In this document: positions 7,703 through 17,749 of the stretch, in pieces
How the letters are laid out: each line of letters opens with the position of its first letter
Position numbering within the stretch: the first letter of the stretch is position 1
Assembly: GCF_900290115.1 (NCBI RefSeq)
Contig: NZ_LT985749.1
Coordinates: 84,230 to 148,229, forward strand
Source: Alistipes sp. Marseille-P5061
GTDB lineage: Bacteria > Bacteroidota > Bacteroidia > Bacteroidales > Rikenellaceae
Direction of reading: 5' to 3'
DNA: 64,000 bases
The notes under the pieces: model-generated
The model's database searches: none
Told to the model about the DNA's origin: nothing
Seen by the model: the letters and a program-made list of their open reading frames with translations, nothing else
Program-made: the position numbers and the translations under genes

Positions 7703-9343
7703 TTACCAATTTTTCGAATAATCTCCATAATATAAGCCTACGGTATTAGGGTCGAATACATTTCCATTAGAATTATGAGAAATATACACCCCATATCCAT
7801 ACATTCCATCCATACCGTCCGGTTCATATACCATTAGAGTTGTACTAATAATGTTATTCCATTGTCCTTCATATTCTCCTTGAATATTCGTAATAAGGTC
7901 TCCGAACATAAGGATATTATTAGAACTCCAGCCTAACATTCTCCATACCCAAAGATTCATTAAACCTATCATATTGAGATTAAATGAACTGGTTGCTGAG
8001 TAAAAAGGCACAGCAAATGCTCCATACTGAGATTGTTCCAATCCTGCAATTGGCTTACGAAGATGATTGTTTACAGGGAACATCATGCCGTTCATTTCGC
8101 CCTCACTTTGGTCAATTCGACCCCACGGGTCAAGAATCTGCACGTCCTCGTCCTCGCTCATATAGCCCGACCATGCATAGTCGAGGTATTTCCCGACCTC
8201 GATGCCTCCGGTCGCCTCTGTATCCCAAAAATATTCGGTCGGTTCCTCATAATCGGTAAGTGTTACCAATTTATCCGAGCCAAGCGTTTCGCGCAGGGCC
8301 TTGATCAGTTTTGGATAGGAAGTGGTATTCATGGCAGGCATTCCCTCCACCTCACCGTACCCAGAATTGCGGTCCCAAAGGTTCACTCCATCGATGTCGT
8401 AGGTTTCAAGACAAGCCTTGACCTGTGCCACGAAGTCTGCAATCTGTGTATCGGTCAAGTTGCAGAAGCCCAATCCGGTACTGCCGCCTTCAATCGAAAG
8501 GCAAACCTTGCGACCCTTGTCCTGCAAAGGTCGGATATGCAGGTCGGCATGCTCCAAAACGTAACGGATATCCGAGTTAAGCACCAGCATGGCCCGCTCA
8601 GTAGCCTCGTCATAGCCAATCTGAACCACGCGCAAATTGACGATATTGCCATACGTTCGTTCCCATAGATTCGGGACACTTGGATTCATTAAATCTTCTT
8701 TTGTTATGACCCAAACGTCAGCCAACAGAGGCGAATATTCAGAGGTATTTACATAAAATACCGTCGTATTTACGGGGTCCAGTTCGTAATCGCCGACCTC
8801 CGGTTTGCGGACCTTGACAACATAGTAGAGGATGCCGCCGTCATCGGACATAGCCACATCGTCCGACGACACCACAATCGGGGCCAGGTATTTCCCTGCT
8901 TCAAGCCCGTCGGCCTTAAAGGTCACTTTTATTTTCTCGGAGATTCGTTCCCCGGCGGCTATCGAGATTTGTCCGTCATCGGCAATCTGAATGTTGGCGG
9001 CCGGCATGGTCAGAAAATCAGTTCCGTATTTGGTGTTATAGATTTCGACCAGCGATTCATCCGGAGCTGTCTGAAGATTCAGATTTTTCTCGGCCGGGCG
9101 GTTCAAACGACAATACATCGGGTCGGATGTCGTCCCCGTGCCCTCCATCAAATAGACAACCGACCGTTCTACGGAAGAAAACTGGCTGCGAACCGACACA
9201 TAGGTATTCTCCAGCGGCTCCTTGTCGGGGAGTTCTCCACGTGTCGTATCTACCGGATCCGCCTCACAGGAGGCCAAAAAGAGCGCCCCCATGGCCATTA
9301 GGAATACAAAGATTCCCTGTTTCATATCATAGTTCCGTTTCAT
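7703..9343 (-). CDS. DUF1735 plus catalytically dead GH18-like glycan-binding lipoprotein
   Basis: The 546-residue protein (or 540 if the second Met at 9325 is used) has a lipobox ending LASC26. Residues about 45-180 form a DUF1735/BT_3987-N-type beta domain (VSVRSQFSSVERSVVYLMEG). Residues about 190-546 follow a GH18 barrel, but the catalytic strand reads D318-G-V-N-L-W323-D-R325. The Asp and Glu needed for catalysis are replaced by Trp and Arg, so hydrolysis is not expected. In the Bacteroides N-glycan locus such a pseudo-enzyme is a surface glycan-binding protein. It starts 3 bp after the upstream LamG gene and is in the same operon. Confidence 0.8.
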   Translation of the reverse strand: MKRNYDMKQGIFVFLMAMGALFLASCEADPVDTTRGELPDKEPLENTYVSVRSQFSSVERSVVYLMEGTGTTSDPMYCRLNRPAEKNLNLQTAPDESLVEIYNTKYGTDFLTMPAANIQIADDGQISIAAGERISEKIKVTFKADGLEAGKYLAPIVVSSDDVAMSDDGGILYYVVKVRKPEVGDYELDPVNTTVFYVNTSEYSPLLADVWVITKEDLMNPSVPNLWERTYGNIVNLRVVQIGYDEATERAMLVLNSDIRYVLEHADLHIRPLQDKGRKVCLSIEGGSTGLGFCNLTDTQIADFVAQVKACLETYDIDGVNLWDRNSGYGEVEGMPAMNTTSYPKLIKALRETLGSDKLVTLTDYEEPTEYFWDTEATGGIEVGKYLDYAWSGYMSEDEDVQILDPWGRIDQSEGEMNGMMFPVNNHLRKPIAGLEQSQYGAFAVPFYSATSSFNLNMIGLMNLWVWRMLGWSSNNILMFGDLITNIQGEYEGQWNNIISTTLMVYEPDGMDGMYGYGVYISHNSNGNVFDPNTVGLYYGDYSKNW

Positions 9344-9345
9344 AG

Positions 9346-10710
9346 TTATTCCTCGGTTTCGTTGATTTTCGGAATTTCAATACCGTCGGGCCAAACAATG
9401 TCGGTCTCGGCCACGCCGTCGTTACCGTACATCGAGTAGTCCTTGACGGTATTCCCGGCACCCTCGTTGAATTTCCAGTAACCCAACAGGGTCGGATCAC
9501 TCTCGGGATTGGCAATTTCGTACATGTTCTCCCAGATTTGCTGCTGCGTGCGGGCCACGGACCAGACGCGCGCCTCGGCAATCTTGCCGTTCAGCGGGCG
9601 GTAATCATCATACGACTTGCCAATGAAGAACTGGTAGGCATCGCCGAAACCGCCGTACTTCTTCTCGTTGTCCTCCGTCGGATTCTTCAGATAGAAGTCA
9701 TAAAGCGCACGCATGGCAAGGTTGATGCGCGTATCCTCACTCATCGAGGTGAGACCCATTTCGGTGCCCTCGCTCTGCAGCTCGCCGTTGACATAGACGC
9801 AGACGCGGCGGGTTGCCTGGTCGTAGGTGCAGGCCACATGGTACCACTGTCCGGCCGAGAGGTTCTTCGTGGCATCGCGCTCGGGGAACTTGCCGAATTT
9901 CGAACCGGAGCCCGAACCGTCGAACTGCAGCTGCTGACGCTCAAAGTTCGTGTCGCCGATACGAAGCAGGAGGTACTGCTCGACACCCATCACCGAGGAG
10001 ATATTGACGGCATTGGTGTTCCCGTCGGAGGTGACGGTCGAGGTGGCAAACTGGTCAATGTAGATCAGCGCCTCATAGGTCACGGCCGTCAAGCCGTTCC
10101 ACGCCTGACTGTTTGTCCCGTAGGTGTCCAGCGTCGGGAAGTTAATCCAGTTGCCCTCGCCGAGCTGCGCCGCAACGGTGATGTTCGACGAACGTTTCAC
10201 CACGTAATAGACCGTCGAGGAGGTCGCCAGCGTCGGGACCGACGACTGCGCGATCGTCACCGGCACAAGGTAGGTTTCGTCGAGCGGCAGAGCTCCGGCC
10301 TGCTCCTCGCCCTCGCCCAGCAGGTGCTGCAAACGGAGCGTCAGCGTCTCGGAGGTCGTCTTCCCGGCAGCGATGGTCGCGGTTTCGGCCGAAAGGGTGT
10401 AATACTTCGCGTCGAGCATCGGCCATGCGGTGCCGTAACGGGCATTGTATCGCTCGACCAGCGACGGATCGACCGTCACCGTCAGCGTCACGTCCTGCTC
10501 CGACGGATAGGCCAGCGTCGCCGCAAAGGTGCGATCGAAGACATCGAGCGTATTCTTGATTGTTGCCGCCTGCACCTCGGAAGTCTCCGCCACGTCGAGG
10601 TAGACCACGTTGCCGAACTTGTGGTCGTCGGCGTCGTAGTTGGTGCAGGCCGTCTGGACCGCAACCATTCCGATGCAGGCCAGCAACAGCATATTTTTCC
10701 GTGTTTTCAT
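9346..10710 (-). CDS. DUF1735 plus LamG-domain surface lipoprotein
   Basis: The 454-residue protein carries a lipoprotein signal (MLLLACIGMVAVQTAC). Residues about 30-175 form a DUF1735 domain. Residues about 190-450 form a concanavalin A-like LamG/Laminin_G_3 jelly roll, visible in AGQWYHVACTYDQATRRVCV, then YVNGELQSEG, then LNGKIAEARVWSVARTQQQI. This is a non-catalytic carbohydrate-binding architecture seen in surface glycan-binding proteins of Bacteroidetes loci. It lies between the BT_3985-like protein (6-bp gap) and the pseudo-GH18 (2-bp gap). Ligand binding is inferred from family and context. Confidence 0.75.
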   Translation of the reverse strand: MKTRKNMLLLACIGMVAVQTACTNYDADDHKFGNVVYLDVAETSEVQAATIKNTLDVFDRTFAATLAYPSEQDVTLTVTVDPSLVERYNARYGTAWPMLDAKYYTLSAETATIAAGKTTSETLTLRLQHLLGEGEEQAGALPLDETYLVPVTIAQSSVPTLATSSTVYYVVKRSSNITVAAQLGEGNWINFPTLDTYGTNSQAWNGLTAVTYEALIYIDQFATSTVTSDGNTNAVNISSVMGVEQYLLLRIGDTNFERQQLQFDGSGSGSKFGKFPERDATKNLSAGQWYHVACTYDQATRRVCVYVNGELQSEGTEMGLTSMSEDTRINLAMRALYDFYLKNPTEDNEKKYGGFGDAYQFFIGKSYDDYRPLNGKIAEARVWSVARTQQQIWENMYEIANPESDPTLLGYWKFNEGAGNTVKDYSMYGNDGVAETDIVWPDGIEIPKINETEE

Positions 10711-10716
10711 GGTTCA

Positions 10717-11649
10717 CTATTTGGAAGGGTTCAACAGTTGGATGGCATCGCTCAGCAGCGGGTAGTTGCGCTCGACATCGTAGTAGTCGTTGTCGATGTC
10801 GTAGGCGGCAAGTCCGGCCAGCGGACCCAGCGAAACGACCCGCTCGGCCATCTCCGTAATGGCGGCATGTTCGACAACCTCCTCGTCGTAAAGCGGAGCC
10901 CCGGCCGCAGCCGCCAGCAGCAGCCGTTCGGGTGCGATGCCGGCATAGCCCGTGGCATTGACCACCTGCAGCTTCAGGGTCGTGATGTCGGTCGTCGCCT
11001 CGGTATCGAGGACCACATAGTCCAGTTTCGCGCGGTCGGCTTCGGCCACGAAGAGCGGATTGCCCTCATAGACCAGCAGCTGGCCGTCCGTTTTGGCCGC
11101 CGAAAGCGTCGAGACAATCGAGGCCGTAGCCGTGGCATCCAGCGGGTCGGCGGTGAACGAATAGCCGTCCAGCCCATTGGCAGCTACCGCGGCAATAACG
11201 CCGTCGAGGTAGGTTTTGAGGGCCGCGGCGTCGGCGAACTCCGCCTTGCGTGCGGCGTAGTCCACTTGGTAGAGCACCCGGGTCCCCTTTTCGTGCATCG
11301 TGACCATGTCCTCGGCGTCAAAGCGCGAGAAGTTGTCGGCATTCGTCAGCGACACGATATCCAGCGAATCGGGCAGGCAGCGCATATAGTCCTTTTCGCT
11401 CGCGGAGGGGGTCGGCGAATTATAAAGTCGGGCGTAGGTCAGGAAATGTTCGCTCTGCTTGTATTCGCGCAACGCAGCCGTATACTCCGCCCAGAAGGCC
11501 GGATCCTGATCTGAGGGGCGCCGGACCTGCTGCTCGACAGCCTCCGTTTCGGTCCAGTCGCTGCATGCGGCGACCCCCAAAGCGAGCGCCGAGACTGCCA
11601 TGCAGCGGAACAGATTGGTGATGATATGGTTTTTCATGGCGTTGGTCAT
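10717..11649 (-). CDS. GH18-like surface glycan-binding lipoprotein
   Basis: The start at 11649 overlaps the SusD stop as TAATG, so translation is probably coupled; ATG 11637 is an alternative. The protein (310 residues from 11649) has the lipobox ALALGVAAC. The mature part resembles short GH18-barrel proteins: FAEYTAAL-type helices, then TRVLYQVDYAARKAEF, then GLDGYSFTADPLDA where the DGxDxDxE strand would be, but without its acidic residues. No catalysis is expected. It occupies the place of the surface glycan-binding protein directly after SusD in N-glycan loci. Confidence 0.6.
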   Translation of the reverse strand: MTNAMKNHIITNLFRCMAVSALALGVAACSDWTETEAVEQQVRRPSDQDPAFWAEYTAALREYKQSEHFLTYARLYNSPTPSASEKDYMRCLPDSLDIVSLTNADNFSRFDAEDMVTMHEKGTRVLYQVDYAARKAEFADAAALKTYLDGVIAAVAANGLDGYSFTADPLDATATASIVSTLSAAKTDGQLLVYEGNPLFVAEADRAKLDYVVLDTEATTDITTLKLQVVNATGYAGIAPERLLLAAAAGAPLYDEEVVEHAAITEMAERVVSLGPLAGLAAYDIDNDYYDVERNYPLLSDAIQLLNPSK

Positions 11650-13256
11650 TAAAGGTTTTTGCGGTCCCACCACACACGGGTTCCCTGTGTGTCGCCCGCG
11701 CCGTTGACGGATTCGCTGTTCAGATTGGCGATAGCTGCCTGGAGGTTCGTCGGATTCTCGGTGTACTCCTCTACCGGGTACGGCAGGCGCCGTGCTCCGA
11801 GCGACGAATCCACCGTCCCGCCGCTGGCATTCTCAACCACCGGCAGCAACCGCGGATAGCCCGTGCGCCGGTGTTCGGCCCACGCCTCGGTCCCCAGCGG
11901 GAAGATGGCAATCCACTTCTGGGTGATAATCTTTTCGAGGTTTGTCTCGATATCCGTGGCCTTGTCGTCCCAGGCAATCGTCACGCTGCTCGGCGGCGTC
12001 GAAACCGAATAGCGGCCAATCGGGTCGACATAGGCCGCCGGCGTATGCGTGGCATCGGCAATGTAGGCGTCGGCGCCGCTTGCCCCCCGCTCCTCGAACG
12101 ACAGCCGGATGGCATCCTCGTAGAGCGTCCTGGCGTTTTCTGCCGAACCCCAGCGCAGTTCGTACTCCGCGCGCAGGAAGGTCACCTCCGCAGCATTCAT
12201 CCACAGATAGGAATCTGTCCCCGTGATGAGCATGTTCGAATAGGAGGAGACGGCCGTCGCCTTGCTCGAGACGTTGATGCCGATACGGATGCCGGCGTAA
12301 CCCTGCACCTCCTGTCCGTTCTCCACGAGGCGTACCGTCGTGAACATCTTCTCGCGCCGCGGGTCGTTGTAGCCGTTCATGTAACTGATGATGTCTGCAC
12401 CGACGCGATGATCACCCCAGTCGTTGTAGATCAGCGTCATGCGGTTGTCCGAGGTCTGCATCCGCGCATTGTCGGCATTCGTCGTGATGACGCCCCCGGC
12501 AATCGCTTCGGCAGCCTTCGTGCGGGCTGTCTCCTCGTCCACGTAGGTCAGGCGCATCGCCATGCGCAGCTTGAGCGAGTTGGCGAACTTCAGCCACTGC
12601 GCGATATTGCCCGCATAGACCCCGTCGTAGCGACCGAAGGCGTCAGACGGCAGCGTGAGATTGTCCTCCAGCGAGGCAATCGCTGCGTCGAGCTCCTCGA
12701 ACATTGCCGCATAAGCCTCCTGCTGCGTGTCGTAGGCCACCTCGAGCGATTCGGTCTTGTCGGCCATGATCTGCGTGTAGGGAATCGGACCGTAGGAATC
12801 CGTCACGCGCTGCATGATTGCAATGCGGCAGACGGCGGCCAGCGCGTGGGCCGTCACGTCGTCCGTACCGTTGATGATGGCGCGGTAGGCCGGGTAGGTC
12901 TCGCTGATGACGTTCACGAAGGGCCACTTCCGCCAGTCGGCCGAAGCATTGAAGGTCTCGAACTTGTTCTGCCACGTGTCGACCGTGGCGCCGATATAGC
13001 CCGCATAGGGCCCTCCGACCAGACTCTCCAGGAACTGGTACATGTGCTCCTGCGTCGGAACAACGAGCCCCTGCAGGGTCTTGAGATTGGTGCCGATCTT
13101 GTAGTTGTTGGCCTGCAGCTGTTCGTCGGTCACTTCGTTCGGATTGCGGTTGATATCCGCGAAGTCGCCCGTACAGGCAGCCATGCCGAGCAGCATGACC
13201 GCAAGCAGCAGCCGCTGCACGTTATGATTCGTAGTTTTCATGGTCTTGCTGTTCAT
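11649..13256 (-). CDS. susD-like: SusD/RagB-type surface glycan-binding lipoprotein
   Basis: The 535-residue protein has a lipoprotein signal (LLLAVMLLGMAAC28) followed by TGDFADINRNPNEVTDEQL, the hallmark start of SusD-like_2 (PF12771) proteins. TPR-like helices with GPIPYTQIMADKTESLEVAY and the C-terminal EKIITQKWIAIFPLGTEAWA block are also family signatures. It forms the lid of the SusC channel at the outer membrane and hands oligosaccharide to it. It directly follows susC with no gap and is coupled to the next gene by a 1-bp overlap. Confidence 0.92.
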   Translation of the reverse strand: MNSKTMKTTNHNVQRLLLAVMLLGMAACTGDFADINRNPNEVTDEQLQANNYKIGTNLKTLQGLVVPTQEHMYQFLESLVGGPYAGYIGATVDTWQNKFETFNASADWRKWPFVNVISETYPAYRAIINGTDDVTAHALAAVCRIAIMQRVTDSYGPIPYTQIMADKTESLEVAYDTQQEAYAAMFEELDAAIASLEDNLTLPSDAFGRYDGVYAGNIAQWLKFANSLKLRMAMRLTYVDEETARTKAAEAIAGGVITTNADNARMQTSDNRMTLIYNDWGDHRVGADIISYMNGYNDPRREKMFTTVRLVENGQEVQGYAGIRIGINVSSKATAVSSYSNMLITGTDSYLWMNAAEVTFLRAEYELRWGSAENARTLYEDAIRLSFEERGASGADAYIADATHTPAAYVDPIGRYSVSTPPSSVTIAWDDKATDIETNLEKIITQKWIAIFPLGTEAWAEHRRTGYPRLLPVVENASGGTVDSSLGARRLPYPVEEYTENPTNLQAAIANLNSESVNGAGDTQGTRVWWDRKNL

Positions 13257-16200
13257 TTAGAATTGGAATTTTACGTTAAAGCCCAGGCTGCGCAGCGATG
13301 GCATCATGAAGTAATCGATGCCCTGGTAGTTCAGCCCCGTCGAGGCCACGGCCTCGGGGTCGAACGGTGCCTTGCAGTAAATCATCCAGAGGTTGCGCCC
13401 GACGAACGAGACGGTCATCCGCATCTTGTCGCGGAACCACTTCGCGGGGAGCGTGTAACCCAGCGAAAGCTCCTGCAGGCGGAAGTTCGTCGCCGAATAG
13501 GTGTAGTACTGCGGCAGTCCCGACTGGGCGCCGATGGCCTGATACCACTTCTGCGCGTCGATTGTCTGGCGGCCGTTGATGATGACACCTCCGGCGTCAC
13601 GAGCTGCGGCAGAAGCCTCCGAAACGCCATACAGGTCCATGTTGGCCTGCGTCGCGGAGTAGCAGATACCGCCGATGCGGGCCGTGAAGAGCAGACCGAG
13701 ATTCAGTCCTTTCCACGAAAAGTCGTTGCGCCACGCCAGGTTGTATTTCGGGAAGACCGAGCCCAGGTAGATATCCTCCATGTAGTCGTCCTTGACGGCC
13801 ACGTTGCCGCTCTTGTCCACCTCGATGAAACCTTCACGGTTGTAGACCAGGTCGGAATTGGTGTAGAGGTCACCCAGCGTACCGCCCGGTTTGAGGATAT
13901 ACTTTGCCTTGCCGAGGCCCTTAATCTCCAGCCGGTCTTTCGAGATGATTTCACCGGTTTCGGGATGCCTGTAGTTGTGGACCAGCTCGACAATCTCGTT
14001 CTTGTTCCACGAGAAGGTGAAGTTCGTTGCCCAGCGGAAATTCCGCCACGTGTTGTCATACCCCGCCGAGAGTTCGACACCCGTATTGCGGACGTGGCCC
14101 GTCTGCAGGTAGATGGTCGAGTAGCCCGACGATACGGAAATCTGCGGGTCGAAGGTCTGGTTGTAGGTGTCGGCCCAATACCACGATGCCGAGAGGCTGA
14201 TGTGTTTCCACAGACGGGCATCGAGACCCAACTCGTAGGTGCGGGTCCGCTCCGGGTAGAGGTCGCCAATCGGATAGTGCGTCTTGGCGGTCCAAACCTT
14301 GTTTGTGGCATCGTATTCGTAGGTCGGGATGGTCAGATGCCGCGGGAAGGGCATACCCACCGAGGCAATCGAACCGCGAATCTTCAGATAGGTCAGCGCA
14401 CGACCCATGTCCCAGAGCGAGGTAGGCACCCACGAAAGGCCCACCGACGGGTAGAAGAACGACGATTCGGGCGATTCGGCCAGCTGCGAGGCCCAGTCGT
14501 TGCGACCCGTCACCGTGAGGTAGAGCATCTGCTTCCACCCCACCTCCACCGAGGCGAAGAGGGACTGCGTCTGCTCCTGCCAGCCCGACTTCTCGGCCCG
14601 CTTCTTCGAATCATCGAGGTCAAAAACGTTGAAGACATTCGGAAGGCCGTTCTCCTGAATCGGGCCCCGGTATGACAGCAGGTCGGTCTTTACGTTGTTA
14701 ATCGACGCACCGATGTTGGCCTGCAGCGACCAGTCGTCACCGAACGTCTTGTTGATATTCACCATCACGTCGGCATAGGTCTGCGTATCGTATTCGCGCT
14801 GTTCGGTGTAGTGGCCGTTCTTGCCGCCGTCCGTAATGGTCGTGTTCGACGAAGCGTAGAGCTTCTGCGTGTAGAGCGAATTGGCATTGTCAATCCTGAC
14901 GCGCCCGGCGACATTCAGCCACGGAAGGATGTCGTACGAGGCCGAAAAGGAGAGCAGGTAGCGCTTCTTGTCCGTATTGCGCAGGTTGCGGTAGGCTATC
15001 CAGTAGGGGTTCTGCATCCGGAGGTCACCGCCCTCGAGGTCCGAAGACCAGAACTGTTCCATCAGTTTCGATGCCGGATTGTAACGCTCGAAGATTCGGT
15101 AGGCGTCGAAATCCGTTCCCCGCGGGAAGAGGTAGACCGGGACCAGCGGGTTCGAGTAGACGCCCTGGTTGGTCATGTTCTGGTCCTGCTGGTAGATGTA
15201 GCTCGCCGAGGCGTCCAACCGCAACTTGTCCTTCAGAAAATAGCTGGTATTGCGGAAGGTGAAGTTGTAACGGTCGTAGGTGTTGTTGGGGATGATGCCG
15301 TCGGAATTGACCGCAGCAGCCGAGAAATAGGTTTGGTTGCGGTCCGTACCGCCCGAGAGCGTGAAGGCGTTCGTATAGACGTGCCCCGTTTCGAAGAAAT
15401 CATTGGGTGTATAACCGATTTGCGCAGCCGGAGTAAGCCGTTGTCCCCAGCTGTAGACGGCAGACCCCGCGCTCGAACCGTTCAACCCGGTTCCATAGCG
15501 GTTCTGGAACTCCGGCAGCACGAAGGGATTCAGAAACTCCGTATTGCTCGAGAGCGTCACCTTCAAGGCGCCGGCCTGCCCCTTCTTCGTCGTAATCATC
15601 ACCGCACCGTTCGCGGCATTCGAACCGTAGAGGGCCGCGGCTGCAGCGCCCGTCAGCACCGAAATCGACTCGATATCCTCCGGGTTCAGGTCGGCAATCG
15701 ACTCCGTGGCACCCTTCGAATCGAACTCCGTACCGCCTCCGCCGCCGAAGTTGTACATCGGGATACCGTCGATGACATACAGGGCATTCGACGACTGCGA
15801 GATGGACTTGTTACCGCGCAGCACCACCTTCGTGGCACCGCCCACGCCCGACGACGAGGCGTTGATGGTCACACCGGCCACCTTGCCCGAGAGCGAATTC
15901 ATGAAGTTCGCATCCTTCACGGTGGTAATCTCTTCAGCCCCTACCTGCTGGACATTATACGAGAGGGCCTTCTCTTCGCGTTTGATGCCCAGGGCCGTTA
16001 CCACAACCGACTCAATCTCCGAGGTCGATTCCCGGAGCGTCACCGCGAACGACGTCCGCGTACCGACCGGCACCGCAGCCGTCTCATAGCCCAGATAGCT
16101 CACCTCGAGGGTCTGCGAGGAGGCCGGAGCGGGAACCTCCAGCGTGAAGCGCCCCTCAGCGTCCGTAGAGACGCCCAGCGTGGTGCCCCGCACGATGACC

Positions 16201-16598
16201 GAGGCGCCGATAATCGGCTGCCCCTTGGCATCGGTCACCCGGCCCGAGACCGTCACCGGCCGCTCCTGCGAGGCGTTTGCACGCTGGAACAACAGGATAT
16301 TGGTTCCTTCGACCGTATAGGAGATATCCGTACCGCGGACCATCTCGTCGAGGGCTTTCTTCAGGGGTTCGTTCTCAACGTGAACAGAGACCAGTTGGTT
16401 GGTATTTACATTGTCTCCGATACCGAAAAGATAGCGGGTCTGTCGTTCGATTGCGCTGATGACCTGTTCCATTTTCACCCCATTTCCCCGAATGGTAACC
16501 CGCACATTCTGTGCATGAAGAGTGGATAGAGGGAACAGCAGGGCCGGAACGAACAAAAGAATAGACAGACGGATTTGCTGAATAATCTTTTTATTCAT
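13257..16598 (-). CDS. susC-like: SusC/RagA TonB-dependent transporter with STN signalling domain
   Basis: The 1113-residue protein has a signal peptide, then an STN domain (residues about 30-110, VRVTIRGNGVKMEQVISAIE). A carboxypeptidase-regulatory domain follows (VSGRVTDAKGQPIIGASVIV), then a TonB-box/plug segment (IESVVVTALGIKREEKALSY, then SGVGGATKVVLRGNKSIS) and a long beta-barrel ending in FNVKFQF with a terminal Phe. The STN domain marks transducers that talk to a FecR anti-sigma factor, and fecR and sigma genes lie just upstream. The protein imports glycan released by the GH18 enzyme and signals its presence. Confidence 0.95.
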   Translation of the reverse strand: MNKKIIQQIRLSILLFVPALLFPLSTLHAQNVRVTIRGNGVKMEQVISAIERQTRYLFGIGDNVNTNQLVSVHVENEPLKKALDEMVRGTDISYTVEGTNILLFQRANASQERPVTVSGRVTDAKGQPIIGASVIVRGTTLGVSTDAEGRFTLEVPAPASSQTLEVSYLGYETAAVPVGTRTSFAVTLRESTSEIESVVVTALGIKREEKALSYNVQQVGAEEITTVKDANFMNSLSGKVAGVTINASSSGVGGATKVVLRGNKSISQSSNALYVIDGIPMYNFGGGGGTEFDSKGATESIADLNPEDIESISVLTGAAAAALYGSNAANGAVMITTKKGQAGALKVTLSSNTEFLNPFVLPEFQNRYGTGLNGSSAGSAVYSWGQRLTPAAQIGYTPNDFFETGHVYTNAFTLSGGTDRNQTYFSAAAVNSDGIIPNNTYDRYNFTFRNTSYFLKDKLRLDASASYIYQQDQNMTNQGVYSNPLVPVYLFPRGTDFDAYRIFERYNPASKLMEQFWSSDLEGGDLRMQNPYWIAYRNLRNTDKKRYLLSFSASYDILPWLNVAGRVRIDNANSLYTQKLYASSNTTITDGGKNGHYTEQREYDTQTYADVMVNINKTFGDDWSLQANIGASINNVKTDLLSYRGPIQENGLPNVFNVFDLDDSKKRAEKSGWQEQTQSLFASVEVGWKQMLYLTVTGRNDWASQLAESPESSFFYPSVGLSWVPTSLWDMGRALTYLKIRGSIASVGMPFPRHLTIPTYEYDATNKVWTAKTHYPIGDLYPERTRTYELGLDARLWKHISLSASWYWADTYNQTFDPQISVSSGYSTIYLQTGHVRNTGVELSAGYDNTWRNFRWATNFTFSWNKNEIVELVHNYRHPETGEIISKDRLEIKGLGKAKYILKPGGTLGDLYTNSDLVYNREGFIEVDKSGNVAVKDDYMEDIYLGSVFPKYNLAWRNDFSWKGLNLGLLFTARIGGICYSATQANMDLYGVSEASAAARDAGGVIINGRQTIDAQKWYQAIGAQSGLPQYYTYSATNFRLQELSLGYTLPAKWFRDKMRMTVSFVGRNLWMIYCKAPFDPEAVASTGLNYQGIDYFMMPSLRSLGFNVKFQF

Positions 16599-16654
16599 AC
16601 ATTTGTGAGTTAAGGTTCAAGTAAAAATCGGTTAGTATTTTGATTGAACTGCGG

Positions 16655-16680
16655 CCTGCGGGTGGTGCAACACCTGCAGG
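16655..16680. promoter_or_regulatory. Hairpin between fecR and susC
   Basis: CCTGCGGGTG and CACCTGCAGG pair around six bases and are followed on the plus strand by a T-run. It lies in the leader of susC (185-bp gap). On the minus strand it could act in 5' UTR control of susC. On the plus strand it would be a terminator for antisense transcription. Confidence 0.4.
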
Positions 16681-16783
16681 TTTTTTATGTCAATCAAAAA
16701 ATAGGAGGAATCAGGTTCTATATGAGTTTTTCCATAGGCAGTTCATTTGGGGCATTTGACATTAATGAATAAATTACGCTATC

Positions 16784-17749
16784 TCATTTGATAATGACCT
16801 TATTTTCGAGATCGTTGTATTTATACGTAAAATCCGAAGAGCGCTGCAGAACGCGCAAAATGTGGTCAAGACCCTCCGAGGTGCGAATCTTCAGACGCTT
16901 GTACTTAATCTCGGGCAGCTCTTCCCGTTGGATTTCGATTTCAACGTCGAAATACCTTCTTAATTTGTCAACAATCTGCTCAAAATTGTCGCCACCGAAC
17001 GAAATAATACCATCGGTCCAAAGATAGTTGTCCCTGTCGTTCAGTGCTCCGAGGTATAAGTGCCCGTTCCGCAGGTTGACGACCGTATTGGGCTCCATCA
17101 GAATTTCCTCATCGTTTATTTTGTTCCGAACAGTGACGCTTCCCTCAAACAATGCAGTCGAAAACTCCTGTGTATTCTTGTCTGCAATCACATTGAAGTG
17201 CGTACCGTGCACCTCAACGTCGCAGGCATAGGTCTCGACAATGAAAGGTTGTGATGCGTCGTGTGCAACCTCGAACATGGCTTCACCCTCCAGGCGGACG
17301 CGACGTTCCTTCCCGATGAAAAGCGCAGGATAGGAAATCTTACTTTTTGAGTTAAGCTCAACGGTAGTGCCATCGTGCAACGTCAAACGGACATGTTGTC
17401 CGGTCGGAGATTCGATGCAGGTCGGGCTTCCGACCATTTGCGTCAATTGGGACGTAAAAAATAGATAACATCCTCCAATAACAAGCAGCAGGGAAGCCGC
17501 AATCCCCATGGTTTGGCGGATTGCCCGTGAATGGGTGATTCGATACCAAAGACTGGTATCAGCTTCGGGAACGGAGTCCGGTTCAGTCATAATACTGATG
17601 ATGAACTTTTCATGGACCTCGTTCATGTATTTTTGGTGTTCCTCGGGATTGGCATCCAGCCAGGCGGCAATCCGGTCGGTTTCGTCGTTCGTGGTCTCAC
17701 CGAGGAAAAACTTGAACAGCAAAGTGTCTGATATTTCAATTTTATTCAT
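16784..17749 (-). CDS. FecR-family anti-sigma factor
   Basis: The 321-residue protein has a cytoplasmic N-terminal part (DTLLFKFFLGETTNDETDRI, then AAWLDANPEEHQKYMNEV) that binds sigma. One transmembrane helix follows (TMGIAASLLLVIGGCYLFF, residues about 100-118). The periplasmic FecR domain contains VRLTLHDGTTVELNSKSKIS and YPALFIGKERRVRLEGEAMF. A DUF4974-type C-terminal domain follows (ISFGGDNFEQIVDKLRRYFD) that contacts the SusC STN domain. It is transcribed divergently from the ECF sigma gene and precedes susC on the same strand. Confidence 0.93.
   Translation of the reverse strand: MNKIEISDTLLFKFFLGETTNDETDRIAAWLDANPEEHQKYMNEVHEKFIISIMTEPDSVPEADTSLWYRITHSRAIRQTMGIAASLLLVIGGCYLFFTSQLTQMVGSPTCIESPTGQHVRLTLHDGTTVELNSKSKISYPALFIGKERRVRLEGEAMFEVAHDASQPFIVETYACDVEVHGTHFNVIADKNTQEFSTALFEGSVTVRNKINDEEILMEPNTVVNLRNGHLYLGALNDRDNYLWTDGIISFGGDNFEQIVDKLRRYFDVEIEIQREELPEIKYKRLKIRTSEGLDHILRVLQRSSDFTYKYNDLENKVIIK

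Noticed and set aside
9538..14675. Very long plus-strand open frames opposite the SusCD operon (up to 934 codons)
   Set aside because: They are antisense shadows of GC-rich genes. Their composition is Arg/Gly/Val/His-rich with no domain, while the minus strand holds clear SusC, SusD and lipoproteins.
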